This document shows positions 11,396 to 22,275 of a stretch of DNA of 64,000 bases, in pieces. The notes beneath the pieces were generated by a model. That model ran no database searches, was not told the DNA's origin, and saw nothing but the letters and a program-made list of their open reading frames with translations. A program made the translations under genes and the position numbers. Where the stretch lies: assembly GCA_964017125.1 (NCBI GenBank), contig OZ024914.1:34336462-34400461 (forward strand). The letters run 5' to 3'. The stretch is from Flabesymbios commensalis. Taxonomy: Eukaryota; Annelida; Polychaeta; Terebellida; Flabelligeridae. The stretch's first letter is position 1. Each line of letters opens with the position of its first letter.

Positions 11396-11999
11396 GCATT
11401 ATGTATGTTTACGCCACATGCTGTTTTTTTTACTAAATAGACAGCGCTTGACTGCTGATGAATAAAAGTTATCATACAATAGTGATCTTCATAATTTCTC
11501 TCAAATGTTGTAAACGTAGCATAATGCTTTTCGTTTTTTTGATGTCGCTAGCTAGATGTGGTATATGTGTGCATCGTATAATTATTTGATATTATCTTTA
11601 CAAAAAAGTATCCCCTTATCAGGTCTGCCTTGTAATTGGTCGTCGTTACTATATCAACACGTGTATAATAAATGAGCGCAGACAAAACAGCTCGCCGACA
11701 GGAAGGAGATCCAGCGGAAATGAGACCACCCATTGTGTCACCAGACATGTGTATGGAGAGGCGGAAGCTGGGGAAGTGATGTACTTCCTTGGAGGCTCCA
11801 GTTACCAGGACTCTCCAAGAAAGCGATCCAGGTGTTTGTTCACCTAAGTAACCCCGGAACTATGTTTCCAGTCACTACGCAGGTGTCGCAAAAACCTTCC
11901 ACTAGCTCTAGTTGATGTCTTTAAGATGATGTCTTCTATTAAAACAAAGGTCTTGTTTCATAATATTATGTTGGCGGGGGGGGGGGGTGGTGGACACGA
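11396..11999. other. No gene; G run near 11977-11988
   Basis: Chance frames overlap on both strands around 11548-11915. Nothing assignable. Confidence 0.4.
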
Positions 12000-12240
12000 T
12001 GCTAAGGTTAAGAATGTTTCATGCTGGCCTAATGTTGGCTCAGCGTCGTAGACGGTGGGTCAACATTAGGCCAGCATTGGGTCAGTATTTTGTATCTGCC
12101 GGGTATTTTGTTAATGGTGAACATCTAGAACATTCACGACGAACCCGGCAAACACGGAACCCACCGTTGGATTAATGTTGTCCCAGCGTTGCAGACGTAA
12201 GCCCAACATTAGGCCAGCATTGTGTCAACGTCTCGTGTTT
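12000..12240. mobile_element. Two PAL-1 foldback elements in tandem
   Basis: The first spans about 12000-12105 (arm CATGCTGGCCTAATGTTGG against CAACATTAGGCCAGCAT, centre AGCGTCGTAGACGGTGG). The second spans about 12144-12240 (left end CCCGGCAAACACGGAAC, right end CAACGTCTCGTGTTT). The arms around the core have almost the same copy-specific segment in both, so one may derive from the other. Confidence 0.65.
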
Positions 12241-12257
12241 AATGGTTCCTTGTATGA

Positions 12258-12580
12258 TTAACCCTTTACGTGCTATTGCCGTCTATAGCTGTTTACAGGC
12301 TTGTTATTCGCGCGATTAAACATCACAATTTTTTTTTTCAAATATTTGGTCCCAAATTAAACAATATTATGAGTAATTTTCACCCGGTTAGATCGCGTTA
12401 GCGAAGTACAATTTCAAGTGAGTGAAAAGTTAAATTATTTAACTTAGCACTTTAATGGATAGGAATTATCATAAGATTCAAATGGAACACGCGTAATTTT
12501 TACCCATTTAAAAAAGTCATAGCGAGACACAACTTCATGAGGGTGAAAATGAAAATATATAATTTAGCGCTTGAAGGGCT
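12258..12580. mobile_element. Decayed TTAA element(s) with H1-type hairpin remnants
   Basis: It starts TTAACCCTTTACGTGCTATTG. Two degraded copies of the hairpin follow, near 12385-12430 (GATCGCGTTAGCGAAGTAC) and 12510-12550 (AGCGAGACACAACTTCATG). The right end near TTAGCGCTTGAAGGGCTTA no longer has a clean TTAA. The arrangement suggests two overlapping or nested related copies. Confidence 0.5.
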
Positions 12581-12977
12581 TATTTTGACAGCAATTACTA
12601 AGCATGGGGTCAACGCCTCGTCCAGCTGGGGGAGAGGGGGGGGACTTATTATTGTGTTTCCCAATATTAACCACGACACGATTTAATTAATATAACTTCA
12701 AAAGCTTTATGTTGCGGGCCAGTTACAAATTAAACATGGTGAATCTGAAATAATCGTGATCACAAAAATATAATACTGGTTATTTATCTGCAGCAAGAGA
12801 GAGAGAGGGGGGGGGGGTCATAGGAGATTAACATCATTACCTGGAAAACACAAAATATTTTGTGTAACTTTTGTACAATTGGTTCAACATTGTACAAATG
12901 TTAACAAATTTTCTGTGTTTGCCGGGTAAAAAACGCGCATGTAGGAGAAGGAATTCGTACTACATGGATTTATTTTA

Positions 12978-13225
12978 TTAACCCCTGTCGCGCTAGTGTC
13001 GTATATATACGTTTTCCAGCAACTTTCAAACCAATAAAATGCAAGTGAACTTGATAAAACATTTTGAGGTAGATGCTCAGTTAAAATACAATCATTCAAT
13101 CAGGGAAATTCATATTTGTCATAGATCGAAATATTTTTCGTCATTTCGAGCTGGAAATTGATCTAGCAATTCCAACTCCAAATGATGAGAAATATAAATA
13201 AATCATTCAGCAACACAAGGGTTAA
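12978..13225 (+). mobile_element. TTAA-F element
   Basis: Ends are TTAACCCCTGTCGCGCTAG and CAGCAACACAAGGGTTAA, length 248 bp. The hairpin near 13140-13190 has outer arms CATTTCGAGCTGG and CCAACTCCAAATG with an inner AATTG/CAATT stem. Its apex is 61.5 bp from the right TTAA. The sequence differs from the hairpin of TTAA-A/D/E, but design and spacing are similar. No ORF. Confidence 0.7.
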
Positions 13226-13334
13226 CTGCACACAATGAGACAATGTATATGGTAAATCAAACCGAAAAGTGCGCTTTAATTATTTGTTATATCACATATT
13301 TTTAGCGGCTAAATGTGTGTTTGTTTAAATAATT

Positions 13335-13560
13335 CCCCGCAAACACGACATTTGCATCCAATGTTGGTTTAATTCTGGTTCACCGTCTGTAACGCTGGCC
13401 CATTCTCATATCAACATTGGGTCAGTGTTGTGTGATATTTTCCCAAGCAAACGCGAAGCGTTGACCCAATATTTTTTTTATTTTAGCCCATCGTATTAGA
13501 CGTTGTCCTAACATTAACTCAACATCGGGTTAAATCTGGTCTTTGATCGGCTGCGTCTGG
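13335..13560. mobile_element. Two decayed PAL-1 elements
   Basis: Left ends CCCCGCAAACACGACATT and CCCAAGCAAACGCGAAGCG are clear. The centres (ACCGTCTGTAACGCTGG and CCATCGTATTAGACGTTG) have lost part of their symmetry. Confidence 0.45.
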
Positions 13561-13706
13561 ATATTATCGTGTCGCCACACAACAGTACGTGACCGTCTCA
13601 ATAGTGTTGTGTCCACGTGGATGTCTCTAACTGGTCGATTCTCTACACTCAATACACGATGAGGTTACGATATGTTTACAAAACACGTACCCTGGATTTA
13701 CAAGCC

Positions 13707-14167
13707 TTAACCCTTATAACGCTGAATTATTGTCGTTTAACCCTTTAACCACCGGTGTCGCATATATTCGGGGGTTTTTTTTATTAGCACATTAAGTACC
13801 ACCTTTTAAACATGTTAAAGATAAAATGGGACATCAATCAGCAATATTTGAAAACAGATGACCTCCATTTTGTCAAATCTGAATAATTTTCACTCACTTA
13901 AAGCTGTGGATCGCGTCAGCGAGACACAACTTCAAGTGGGTAAAAATTCAGATTGAATAGTTTGGCGGTGAAAGGGTTAAACCATGGAGACTAAGGACTT
14001 TTTTTCAATTTGAAATCATCATAAATGTCTTAGTTATGTCATTTGAATACCTATATTATGGGTCTACGACCATTATACATATTTTAATTTATCAGTAGGC
14101 CTGACGTCTATACATGTAGATGTCAGATTCTGACCTCTAACGTCGGTCCCCGCACTGAAAGGGATAA
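13707..14167 (+). mobile_element. TTAA-B element interrupted by TTAA-A
   Basis: Left part 13707-13740 (TTAACCCTTATAACGCTGA) resumes after the insertion with ACCATGGAGACTAAGG, followed by the usual body and a worn hairpin near 14098-14160. The right end reads CACTGAAAGGGATAAT. Removing the nested element restores a continuous family sequence, so this copy is older than its guest. Confidence 0.75.
13737..13980 (-). mobile_element. TTAA-A element nested in TTAA-B
   Basis: Minus-strand copy of 244 bp with TTAA at both ends and the end TTTGGCGGTGAAAGGGTTAA. The hairpin apex (13916.5) is 63.5 bp from the adjacent TTAA. The target was a TTAA inside TTAA-B, duplicated by the insertion, as piggyBac-type integration predicts. 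Confidence 0.85.
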
Positions 14168-14530
14168 TATGTATTCATCTATGCCTTTATGTAATGTGCT
14201 TCTGCCATTTTTTGTGTTTGTATAAAAAATCAGAATGTAATGTGATGAATGATTATTATTGAATTTTAAAATTATTTTAATTCAATGTTTTGTAATGATG
14301 TGTACCACAATAATATTAGTGGAAAGAAATGCTGTTTGATATTTTAACGTGCAGAATATAAAAAAATACATTAAGAAATCTAATACAGTGATCAGCGTGT
14401 CAAACTTACTGTAGTTATTATCAGTGTAATAGAGATTGTGAAACAGTAAATATAATTCTGTGAAACTCAATGACCACGACCTCCTTTGTTTTCACCGAGC
14501 TGGCTAATACAATGAAGAATGTGAGAGGGT
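14168..14530. other. No recognisable feature
   Basis: AT-rich sequence, with an unremarkable minus-strand frame at 14282-14470. Confidence 0.4.
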
Positions 14531-14534
14531 TCCT

Positions 14535-14645
14535 CTATAACCTTGTTTTCACCGAGTGACGTCACTGCGTTTCACATAATGAAATATGGAGGAGGGGGGG
14601 TTATATAACCTTGCTTTCACCGAGTGACGTCACTGCGTTTTACAG
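14535..14645 (+). repeat. 68-bp direct duplication containing TGACGTCA
   Basis: TATAACCTTG(T/C)TTTCACC followed by GAGTGACGTCACTGCGTTT occurs at 14535 and again at about 14604. A partial third copy (GTTTTCACCGAGCTGG) lies at about 14488. The shared GAGTGACGTCACTG contains a perfect CRE-type palindrome, though regulatory use is untested. Confidence 0.7.
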
Positions 14646-14755
14646 AATAATATTAATAATCAGCCAGATAATGCAGAGATAGTGCACGTTTTCTTTTTTG
14701 TGTTCTTTTCTGGTTTAAGAAGAACCAATTATTTTAACATCAATTATACCTAATC

Positions 14756-14782
14756 GATAGACAGACAGACAGACAGACAGAT
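14756..14782. repeat. (AGAC)n microsatellite
   Basis: About six AGAC units between GAT and AGATATTTC. Short and otherwise unremarkable. Confidence 0.85.
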
Positions 14783-15107
14783 ATTTCATTGACAGAAAAA
14801 AAAGTCATTACAGACTTATTTGTCATAGAAATGAAAGATATATATGTACATGTATATACAAGATTGTTAATTTGTTAAAAATATGATAGAGAGTCTTAAC
14901 ATCAAACACAATCATTTTGTTCAGAGCTCATGATTCTCATAGTCATCCGATTATACCTGTTTAACTGATCGAATTAAAAGCTGCGTCAGACGTTATCTAC
15001 CCTTATGGTGTGCTTAGTATCGCCGTTTTGATGGCATATATATGTGCCAGAATATTATTATTTTTATCATAGGCCTACTTTGTGCGACACAGAAATGGCC
15101 GCATTTT

Positions 15108-15205
15108 CCCAGCATACCTAATGCTTGATTAATGTTATGCCAGCATCGCAGACGACGTACCAGCTATATTCAGCATTTGATCAAAGATCGTATTTTCCGG
15201 GAAGT
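15108..15205. mobile_element. PAL-1 foldback element, worn
   Basis: Left end CCCAGCATACCTAATGC, centre CCAGCATCGCAGACGACG and right end CGTATTTTCCGGG. Symmetry is partial. Confidence 0.45.
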
Positions 15206-15885
15206 GTCTTCTTATTGTGGACAATTTCAATGCCTTTCCACTGTTAGTCAAGACAGAAAACAAACCTATACAGTTTCTTCATGACGGTATTCTCTACTGA
15301 AGCATTAGTCCCATAATCGTGGATCATTAATTACCATCGTGCGCCGCATTGTTGTAGATAAAATCCTGAGCGTCTAATAAGAATATACACAATGTAGTCA
15401 TTTTACTTGACATTATTTTGTTTTGCTGTTATTGTCATTTTTGCATTCCCCGAGGGTTGAATGTCGGTGTTGACTTTTATAATATTATGCTGCATAGTCA
15501 GTCTCATATAGTTTTATTGAATGACATTGAGTCACCACGAGTTCAACACCAGTTTTCAACGGATGCATATTATGGTCCCGTTAATGAGTTACAAATGCAA
15601 TCCGGCTGCCATGCGATGATCGGCCGACGTTTTATTCGCTCATCGGGCCAGCGTCCAAGTGATAATCGCACACCGGGATGTCAGCGCGATCATCGTGCAT
15701 TAGCCAGCCTCTCACAAGATAACATAATCCCGTGTTGAGTTCTCTTTGGGCCACTATCTGTGGCGCTGACCCAACTCACATACACATAGGGCCAACGTCT
15801 GATGTTTACTGGAAACGATCGTGAAGCTGGGTGAACATCTATAGGTGAATGTTTACAGATATAGGTCTATTAGGAAACAAAAAAT
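15206..15885. other. No gene; PAL-1-like traces near 15735-15810
   Basis: The frame at 15418-15738 (106 residues) has no recognisable domain. GGGCCACTATCTGTGGCGC and GGGCCAACGTCTGATGTTTA hint at a decayed PAL-1 copy. Confidence 0.35.
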
Positions 15886-15950
15886 ACAAACATATAATTT
15901 GTCCATCACGAGGACAGACTGTCCTCGTGATGGACAAATTATATGTTTGT
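15886..15950. repeat. Perfect 65-bp inverted repeat
   Basis: Two 32-base arms starting ACAAACATATAATTTGTCC are exactly complementary around a single central A at 15918. No second copy is seen in the window. Perfect pairing with almost no spacer is unusual for an old foldback, so it is either recent or generated by strand-switch copying. Confidence 0.9.
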
Positions 15951-16776
15951 CTGCGATCCTTTGTTTTTTCGGTCTTTTTTCAAACCTCCGGGGTTTTACG
16001 TGTAAGCATAGATGATTGTTTATTTGAATTTGTAAGGATTTATTTCTTTCTCGTCTAGTGCCATTTTCAATGGAAAAATTTTGCAATATAACGTACCAAA
16101 TGATTCTCTTTTCAAAATAGAATCTGACATTATATTGCATGATGAGCAGCAATGCTTTCCGTAGTAACTCCCTATGAGGACTGCACAGAAACTGACAGCA
16201 TGGTTTCGCTAGTGGCTAAAAAACATCCGCTGAAAAATAGGTGAGATGTGCGATCTTTATGAGCCTGTCACTCCGGATGCAGATACAAATCACAAACGTG
16301 CAAAAAGCGGACATTTTGAAAATATCCCGCGGAATATAGATAACACGGGAAGGCAAAAAGTGATCTTTAGTATCTGATAACCAAGCAGGATAAATAGGTG
16401 GGAATCAATTTCTCTCAGCTCTCAGGAAACGCTGATGATTTAACACTGGATCGAAGCTGGACCAACGTCAACGACATCTTCCCAGCATCCAGCCAATTAA
16501 CGTTTTTATTCGTTTTTTTCGCATGACAAGTAATTACAAGTAAGAATTTTCTTTGATATACGCTCCGCTGGAGACATCTCTGATCTCAGCTAATCATCGT
16601 AGAATGGACATCACATGGTGGGGAAAATAAAAACATAAGCTAATAGAATGTCAAACGGTTCACTTTGATGAGGATTCAAATTGTGTAGGATTGGTAGAAT
16701 AATCACATCTGCTGATTGCTGTACCAAATGATATCTTACTTCAAAGAATCAAGTAAGCTACGAGAAACTATGAAAT
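15951..16776. other. No recognisable feature
   Basis: AT-rich, with no assignable genes or shared repeats. Confidence 0.4.
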
Positions 16777-16885
16777 CCCAGCGAACACGAGACGTTGAAA
16801 CAATTATGTTTTAATGTTGGTCCAGCGTCGCAGACGCCGGACCATCATTAAAACATGATTGTTTCAACGTGTCGTGTTTGCTGGG
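16777..16885. mobile_element. PAL-1 foldback element, well preserved
   Basis: Ends are CCCAGCGAACACGAGACG and GTGTCGTGTTTGCTGGG, centre CCAGCGTCGCAGACGCCGG. The copy-specific arm ATTATGTTTTAATGTTGG is matched by CCATCATTAAAACATGATT. One of the best copies for defining the family. Confidence 0.85.
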
Positions 16886-16901
16886 ACGACAGTATACCTG
16901 C

Positions 16902-16980
16902 CCAGCTAACACAAGACGTTCAGCCAATGCTGGTTTAATGCCACCCATCGTCATCGTTTCAACGTCTTGTTTCTGTCGGG
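16902..16980. mobile_element. PAL-1 foldback element, shortened
   Basis: Left end CCCAGCTAACACAAGACG, right end CGTCTTGTTTCTGTCGGG. The core palindrome is largely missing, leaving about 79 bp. Confidence 0.6.
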
Positions 16981-17429
16981 TTTGTACAAACACATCTCAT
17001 TATAAATAAATTTAAAACTTTTTTTCACAAATACATTATCATATCACTGCCCATGGCTCAACTAGTCGCAAAAAAAAGGTTTTGTTGCTGTAACAATGTT
17101 CTCTATTTGCAAAACTTCTCAAGATAGCCTACATATTGATATCCTATGAATCTAGCAAAATACCACTTGATGCACAGGATACATATATAGCTTGGTCAAT
17201 GCTGCGAAAACAGCACACTCAACACGCGAATAGAATGGTTCGGATCATGCTCAATTGCAAGACTTGAAACTGTGAGATTGGACTTAGACCTGCGAGAAGA
17301 TTATATCAGTCCATAGGAAGAAAAGGAGCATGCACGTGTGACAAGCTGCACGGCTTGTTAACCACGGATTCCGTGACCTCAATCCGAATCTGGATCACCA
17401 TGCACCTCACGAGGGACGAGTCGCAGTCA

Positions 17430-17504
17430 CGAACATTGGCCCGACGTTGTGTCAGTGTTCGGCCAGCGTCGTAGACGCTGCCCGAACACTCAGACAACTT
17501 CGGG
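17430..17504. mobile_element. PAL-1 core palindrome
   Basis: Arms GTGTCAGTGTTCGGCC and GCCCGAACACTCAGAC around AGCGTCGTAGACGCTG. The outer CAGCAAACAC ends are not seen. Confidence 0.5.
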
Positions 17505-17761
17505 TCCATAACTCAGAGGGGGTCCAGTGATGATTCAGTGAGGGACCAACTTGTCCCAGCACCGAACCAACACTGATTTCATCTGACAATGGCATCTCCG
17601 CGTAGCCTCACGTTCGGGATCCGCTCCAGTGAACTATGGCCCAGTTCTGCCGGGCCATCTGCAATCAGTGAGGCTTCAGCGACTTCATCGCTCCCTCAGT
17701 GAATGTCAGATACGTGGATGAAGAGCTTCGTGAGCGATTTATTCTCGACTAGCCCTCAGCT

Positions 17762-18055
17762 GACAGTGGTAAATCATTGAATTCTGACTTCAAATGAAGG
17801 AAAACATACAAACGGCTGCAAAATTAGTGTGTCTCGCTACCGCGATCCACATCGCCAAATGACCACAAATGGCTTCAATATACACAATTTAAATGAAAAC
17901 ATATTTCAATGTGGCAAATTTAATGATCATCTCTCTAACAAATAATAATTTTGATACAAGTAGCTTTTGATACGCCAATAGACGTGACTGACCCTTTAAG
18001 GGTTAACATAACACATTAAAAACGTGTCGTGTTAGGCGTCTAAATGGTTAACACT
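17762..18055 (+). mobile_element. Worn H1-hairpin-bearing element
   Basis: GTGTGTCTCGCTACCGCGAT at about 17828 is the tip of the TTAA-D/E hairpin, but the outer stem is degraded. The right side ends ACTGACCCTTTAAGGGTTAAC near 18005, with more TTAA motifs to 18055. I cannot set firm limits. Confidence 0.4.
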
Positions 18056-18074
18056 TTAAGTATGGGGATCGTCT

Positions 18075-18319
18075 TTAACCTTTAAGTCGCTGAATTAAAT
18101 TGTGAAAAAACATCGCAACCAAAGGTTTTTTTTTACCTTGAAATTATCATAAATGTCTTAGTTAGCTCTTTCCGATTCATTTGAATATGTTAGGGGTCTA
18201 TGGCCATTATAAATATTTCTACTCTTACAGTGCGGGGATCGACTTAAGTCGTCAGAATCGGACGTCTACAGACGTCAGATTCTAACGATTAAAGTCAATC
18301 ACCGCGCTGTAAGGGTTAA
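18075..18319 (+). mobile_element. TTAA-B element
   Basis: It starts TTAACCTTTAAGTCGCTGA and ends CGCGCTGTAAGGGTTAA, 245 bp. The apex of the large hairpin (18268.5) is 50.5 bp from the end. Just upstream, TATGGGGATCGTC is a scrap of another TTAA-B 3' end. Confidence 0.8.
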
Positions 18320-18400
18320 ACTACAGACCGTAAACCCATATCATAGGTGTTTAAATGAAAGAGCTACCTGATACATTTATGGATATTTCTAGCTGTTTGG
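18320..18400 (-). mobile_element. TTAA-B fragment in inverse orientation
   Basis: ACCGTAAACCCATATCATAG, then GTGTTTAAATGAAAGAGC and CATTTATGG match the minus strand of the TTAA-B body. It directly follows the previous copy, so the two form an inverted pair. Confidence 0.5.
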
Positions 18401-19795
18401 TCAGTTTATATAAAAATGTTTCAGCTTTTTAGCTCACTTGAAAAGTAAGCAGTTACTGCCTTTTAGCTTTGCACGGCACTGCTGATCCATACCGGCGTTG
18501 GCCCATTGTTTAGCCATTGCTGTCTATTCTGGCAGTGGGCAGTCAGTGGTCTCCGCTGATGCTCGTACATTCACACTTCCTTTGTATACTCCTGTCCAGA
18601 AAGGTTCGACTCTAACGAGGCCATTTGCCAGATTGATCAGTGGTACTCAAGTGTCCATTCCGGCGATCGATGCCCGGGGGTCTTGCCCCCGAGTATCCTA
18701 TATAACATGTACACACATATTTCAGCATGGTTCTTCTTAAGCTGATAACTAGATATAGAGGAATGATGGTGGTTTGCAATACAGCAATAGATGTGATGTA
18801 GACTAAAAGCAAATCACGGATCTTGGTGAAATCTGAAGAAAATTATATACTTCTCTTAATATCAACATGACGTATTGTGTTTCAAAATATACTATATTGC
18901 ACAACAATAACTTTATTAACCCCCTCTTCTATATGTTTGAAGACCTTGTTCCTTTGTTGCATCATAAAATGAAGGCACCTTCCACAGCTAGTGTGTTTAT
19001 TAACGTTATCCATTTTAACGACCAGTTATTTTTCCATCTCTTTTCTTCTTGTTATTTGACTTCCTGCCCTCTTCGCGATAAAATGTAATGACAATCACAT
19101 ACACAAGCGTTATGTGACTGCTCGGAACATCCTGATTTATATGAACTATCTATTTTACCTTGAAAAATATAATGTTAAGCATGCCGTGCACGGCATATTA
19201 TCTTATCACTATTTTTTCGAGGTGGTTAATACATTCGAAATGTGTTTATGTGGTTAAGGAAGACCACTATCGCCGGACGGGTCAGTGTCGATTTTTGGAC
19301 AGAGACCTTGAGATACTAGCGCGTTGGAGCGTGAGTCCTCACTTGAGCACGATCCTAGTTAACCTGCAAGACAGAAACGTACAAAATACGATGAACAAAC
19401 TGTGGTAATTCTTTTCAAAATGATATTAGCTGTAATGCCAAGACAATTAGGTACCCGATTGATCGCCGGGTAGATACAAGAAAAATCTAACCGGCACATG
19501 TGGTCTTTTTAGATATTACTATTTCTGAATACATTGACGTGGATGAATGAGCTGCTCCATTCAGTGTGGTAGACAATACTTAGCTGGTCGATGCCCTCTC
19601 CATCACTCTGGAGAAGCACAGTGTGGGGCCTTTCTTGACACCAGGTCATGCGAAGCCAGAGGTTCACCCGAATGGACGTGACGTTAATTATGCATACATC
19701 CTGGAAACTCCTAGAAATACGTCTCGTCCATATGAATGGTGGACACGTCAATGTGATGTGGATTCAGTTTTGATTGTCTATTGTATATTTAACCT
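18401..19795. other. No recognisable gene
   Basis: Several 60-80-codon frames (18498-18740, 18867-19088, 19160-19408, 19509-19751 -) lack conserved features. No shared repeats. Confidence 0.4.
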
Positions 19796-20042
19796 TTAAC
19801 CCTTTAAGCCCTCACGATGCATTAAAGCATCATTTTACATCCCTGAAAAAATACTTAATTCTTTTACAACCAGGGGTTTTAGAACGAAAATTTCCGTGAA
19901 ACTGGTATACCAATAAATAGCAATTTTCTATAATTTTTTAATCAAATCATTTGCATTCACTGCAAGTCGAGAATTGCGGCAGCAATTCGCGGCTTGTAGT
20001 GAATGAAGATGACAATGATAAATTCAGGCCTGAAAGGGTTAA
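19796..20042 (+). mobile_element. TTAA-C element
   Basis: TTAA-C starts like TTAACCCTTTAAGCCCTCAC and ends GCCTGAAAGGGTTAA, about 250 bp. The 5' part contains a small GATGCATTAAAGCATC palindrome. The 3' part contains a hairpin with outer arms around ACTGCAAGTCG and a tip AATTGC-GGCA-GCAATT. There is no ORF. Its right TTAA (20039-20042) is shared with a TTAA-B copy. Confidence 0.8.
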
Positions 20043-20240
20043 AGCGCTGATCTATTTTTGCATAAACCATGGGGACCTAAGTATAAATCATCATCAATTT
20101 CTCATTCACATTGTCCGGCTTCATTTGAATACCTAGGTTATGAATCTACGGCCATTTTAAATATTTTACAGTACGGGGATCGAATTTAGAGTCCTAATCT
20201 GACGTCTATAGACATACGATTTCGGGTCTAAGACCACAAT
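20039..20240 (+). mobile_element. TTAA-B element chained to TTAA-C
   Basis: The junction reads GGGTTAAAGCGCTGATC, again without CCCTTG. The body with CCATGGGGACC and TCATTTGAATACCTAGG is clear. The hairpin arm (GACGTCTATAGACATACG) is degraded and the right TTAA is not visible. Confidence 0.65.
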
Positions 20241-20891
20241 TTAATATCATGAAAACCATAATGGATAACCTAATTAGGTGTTTTGTTGCAATCGATTGAA
20301 TTTGGCAAAACATAGCATATACCAGTAAGAAATGTTTGGACAAGCTTTATTGATTTTAATGTGATCTAAAAATACACGTACATAAAATGATTGATAATAA
20401 TAATGTCTCTCGGCCAGGCATCCATGCGTCTGACAGTATTTAAGGCGGTATCTGAGCACCAATTGAAAAGAATATAGAGGAATGGCACTGCTTGCAGAAC
20501 CTTGGAACGTGTTTGCCACGCCCGCAGTCACGGACCAGATCGATGGCTACGTCATTGTGGGAGATACCCCCCTCCGGCAAGTCCCAGTGCGTGGTTATTT
20601 ATAGATGGGGTCTGTCCTTTCTTATCGGATCCAGATCGCCTTCTTACGGACTCACCCCGTTGTCACAGTCACGATTGGTCAGTCCCTGAATCACCACTGA
20701 CGGCCACTCAATGACCATTATGACCTATAAATGACATACATTGCCCCAAAATTAAACCAATGCTGATCTAACGTCTTAGACATTAGCCTAGCATTGACCC
20801 CCAGTTGGGCTGACCATTATTTCCTGATTGTTGGATATTGTTGTCAAATCAATGTCAACTCCCCAAATTTGCACCGATTTGAAGCTCATCT
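20241..20891. other. No gene; PAL-1-like trace near 20755-20815
   Basis: AACCAATGCTGATCTAACGTC and GACATTAGCCTAGCATTG look like decayed PAL-1 arms. No gene. Confidence 0.4.
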
Positions 20892-21136
20892 TTAACCCTC
20901 TGAACGCGAGGACCCTCAGATTCTAGCGTCTATATACGTCAGCTTCTGACGTCTAAAGTCGTGTGCCGTACTGAAAGAATTAAAGATGTATATTGGTCGT
21001 AGACCCTTACCATAACATAGGTATTCAAATTAGGCGGTATTAGCTAAATATGATGATGATTTCAAATTGAAAGAAAAACATTGGTCTTCATGGTTTATAC
21101 AAATTTATACAAAACATTTCAGCGTTGTAAGGGCTA
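20892..21136 (-). mobile_element. TTAA-B element
   Basis: Minus-strand copy. TTAACCCTCTGAACGCGAG at the hairpin end, a shortened hairpin (TCTGACGTCTAAAGTCG), the body with CATAACATAGGTATTCAAAT, and the far end CAGCGTTGTAAGGGCTAA. 245 bp; the second TTAA is changed to CTAA. Confidence 0.7.
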
Positions 21137-21220
21137 ATATTGATCAACAGTTAAACTACAGATCATTGTCGTCCAACGGCTCAGTAAGTTTTCGCTTTCG
21201 TTACTTTACCGATGTTTTAT

Positions 21221-21396
21221 AGGTGATCTATCACCCTTAATATGGTATGAATAATTATGTCCTTATATGGGGTGATTGGCTATCATGTGACCTTCTCAGA
21301 AATATAAGGAAACACTTGTGCCCCATCTTGTGGCAACTTTGATTTATTTGTCACCAAATTATTCATACTATATAAGGGGTGATAGATCACCTTTAA
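21221..21396. mobile_element. PAL-3 foldback MITE, copy 2, one core arm deleted
   Basis: Ends are AGGTGATCTATCACCCTTA and GGGGTGATAGATCACCTTT. The copy keeps GGGTGATTGGCTATCATGTG but has lost the complementary half of the central palindrome. Length is 176 bp. Confidence 0.7.
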
Positions 21397-21604
21397 CGCA
21401 TGGTAATGTGTGTTGTCTTGTCTGAAACGTAAATACATAAAAACAAAATACGGTTGCAAAACAACAAGCATAACATGCGATTGTACAGCATAAAAATATG
21501 ATTTGAAAAGTTATTTTCTGTGGATGCCTAAATGCAAACAGGAATGATGGTGATTGATACAAAAAACATATCAGGCTCCATTAATATGATCAAAGAGCAT
21601 GTGG

Positions 21605-21675
21605 TCCTCTTGGATAAGAAAGGGTGTATCTGCCACTTTGTCAAGTGGCAGATACACCCTTTCATATCCAAGGAG
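21605..21675. repeat. Inverted repeat around GTATCTGCCACTT
   Basis: Arms CTTGGATAAGAAAGGGTG and CACCCTTTCATATCCAAG enclose TATCTGCCACTT and its complement. The TATCTGCCACT piece also occurs in PAL-2, and a GTGTATCTGTCACTTTATAA variant lies at 25799, so these foldbacks may be related. Confidence 0.7.
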
Positions 21676-22196
21676 ACGAAGTGTGCACCGATAATCATTT
21701 TTTTTCACGGAAATAGAAGTCCTGTAAAAATAACCGGATCTACAGTATTGCACGAGGAAGACTTGGACCACTGGTACCTTGACCTTCGCTTTGGAGGTCT
21801 TGCCCTCTCAGCCCTGACGTCCTGCTAGGGCGATTTAGCAGAGATAACTTGTGACGTTTTCGTGCCCTGGCTTCCCCTGTATCCGCTGCCGCACCTGATG
21901 CCGCTCCAAGGAAGGGAGAGGTGCATCCAGTCTGATGTTGAGATTGACATCATTATTTTCTTGCCAGGATCTGCGGATCCACTCTTTGCCTTCTGCCGTA
22001 TACACACGATTGTGTTACTTGAACACAAACTGGCTGAATCGGAGCTTAAAACTGCGCCAGTCAAAAACGTGAAGACGTACTTCCCTATGGACGGACATAT
22101 CTGCCCATACGAGATGCTTGCTATAGGTTCAGCGTCGTCTCCTCTGTTCTGGGCAATCTGGTCAAACCCCGTTCCCAGTGATCTGGTGATTCACTA
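21676..22196. other. Less AT-rich stretch, gene not supported
   Basis: The frame 21862-22200 (+, 112 residues) is opposed by 21825-22064 (-). Neither has a recognisable motif or good splice borders. Confidence 0.35.
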
Positions 22197-22275
22197 TTAG
22201 ACGTCAGAATCTGACGTCTACATGCGTAGACCTCAGATATGCGTAAACGTCAGATGCTGACGTCTAAAGACGGCC
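22197..22275. repeat. TTAA-B-type hairpin remnant
   Basis: ATTAGACGTCAGAATCTGAC at 22197 and GATGCTGACGTCTAAAGACG near 22252 are the paired GACGTC arms, separated by TGCGTAGACCTCAGATATGC. No element ends are seen. Confidence 0.55.

Noticed and set aside
21532-22200. Frames of 98 and 112 codons
   Set aside because: The first is built on the 21605 inverted repeat. The second has a competing minus-strand frame and no family resemblance.
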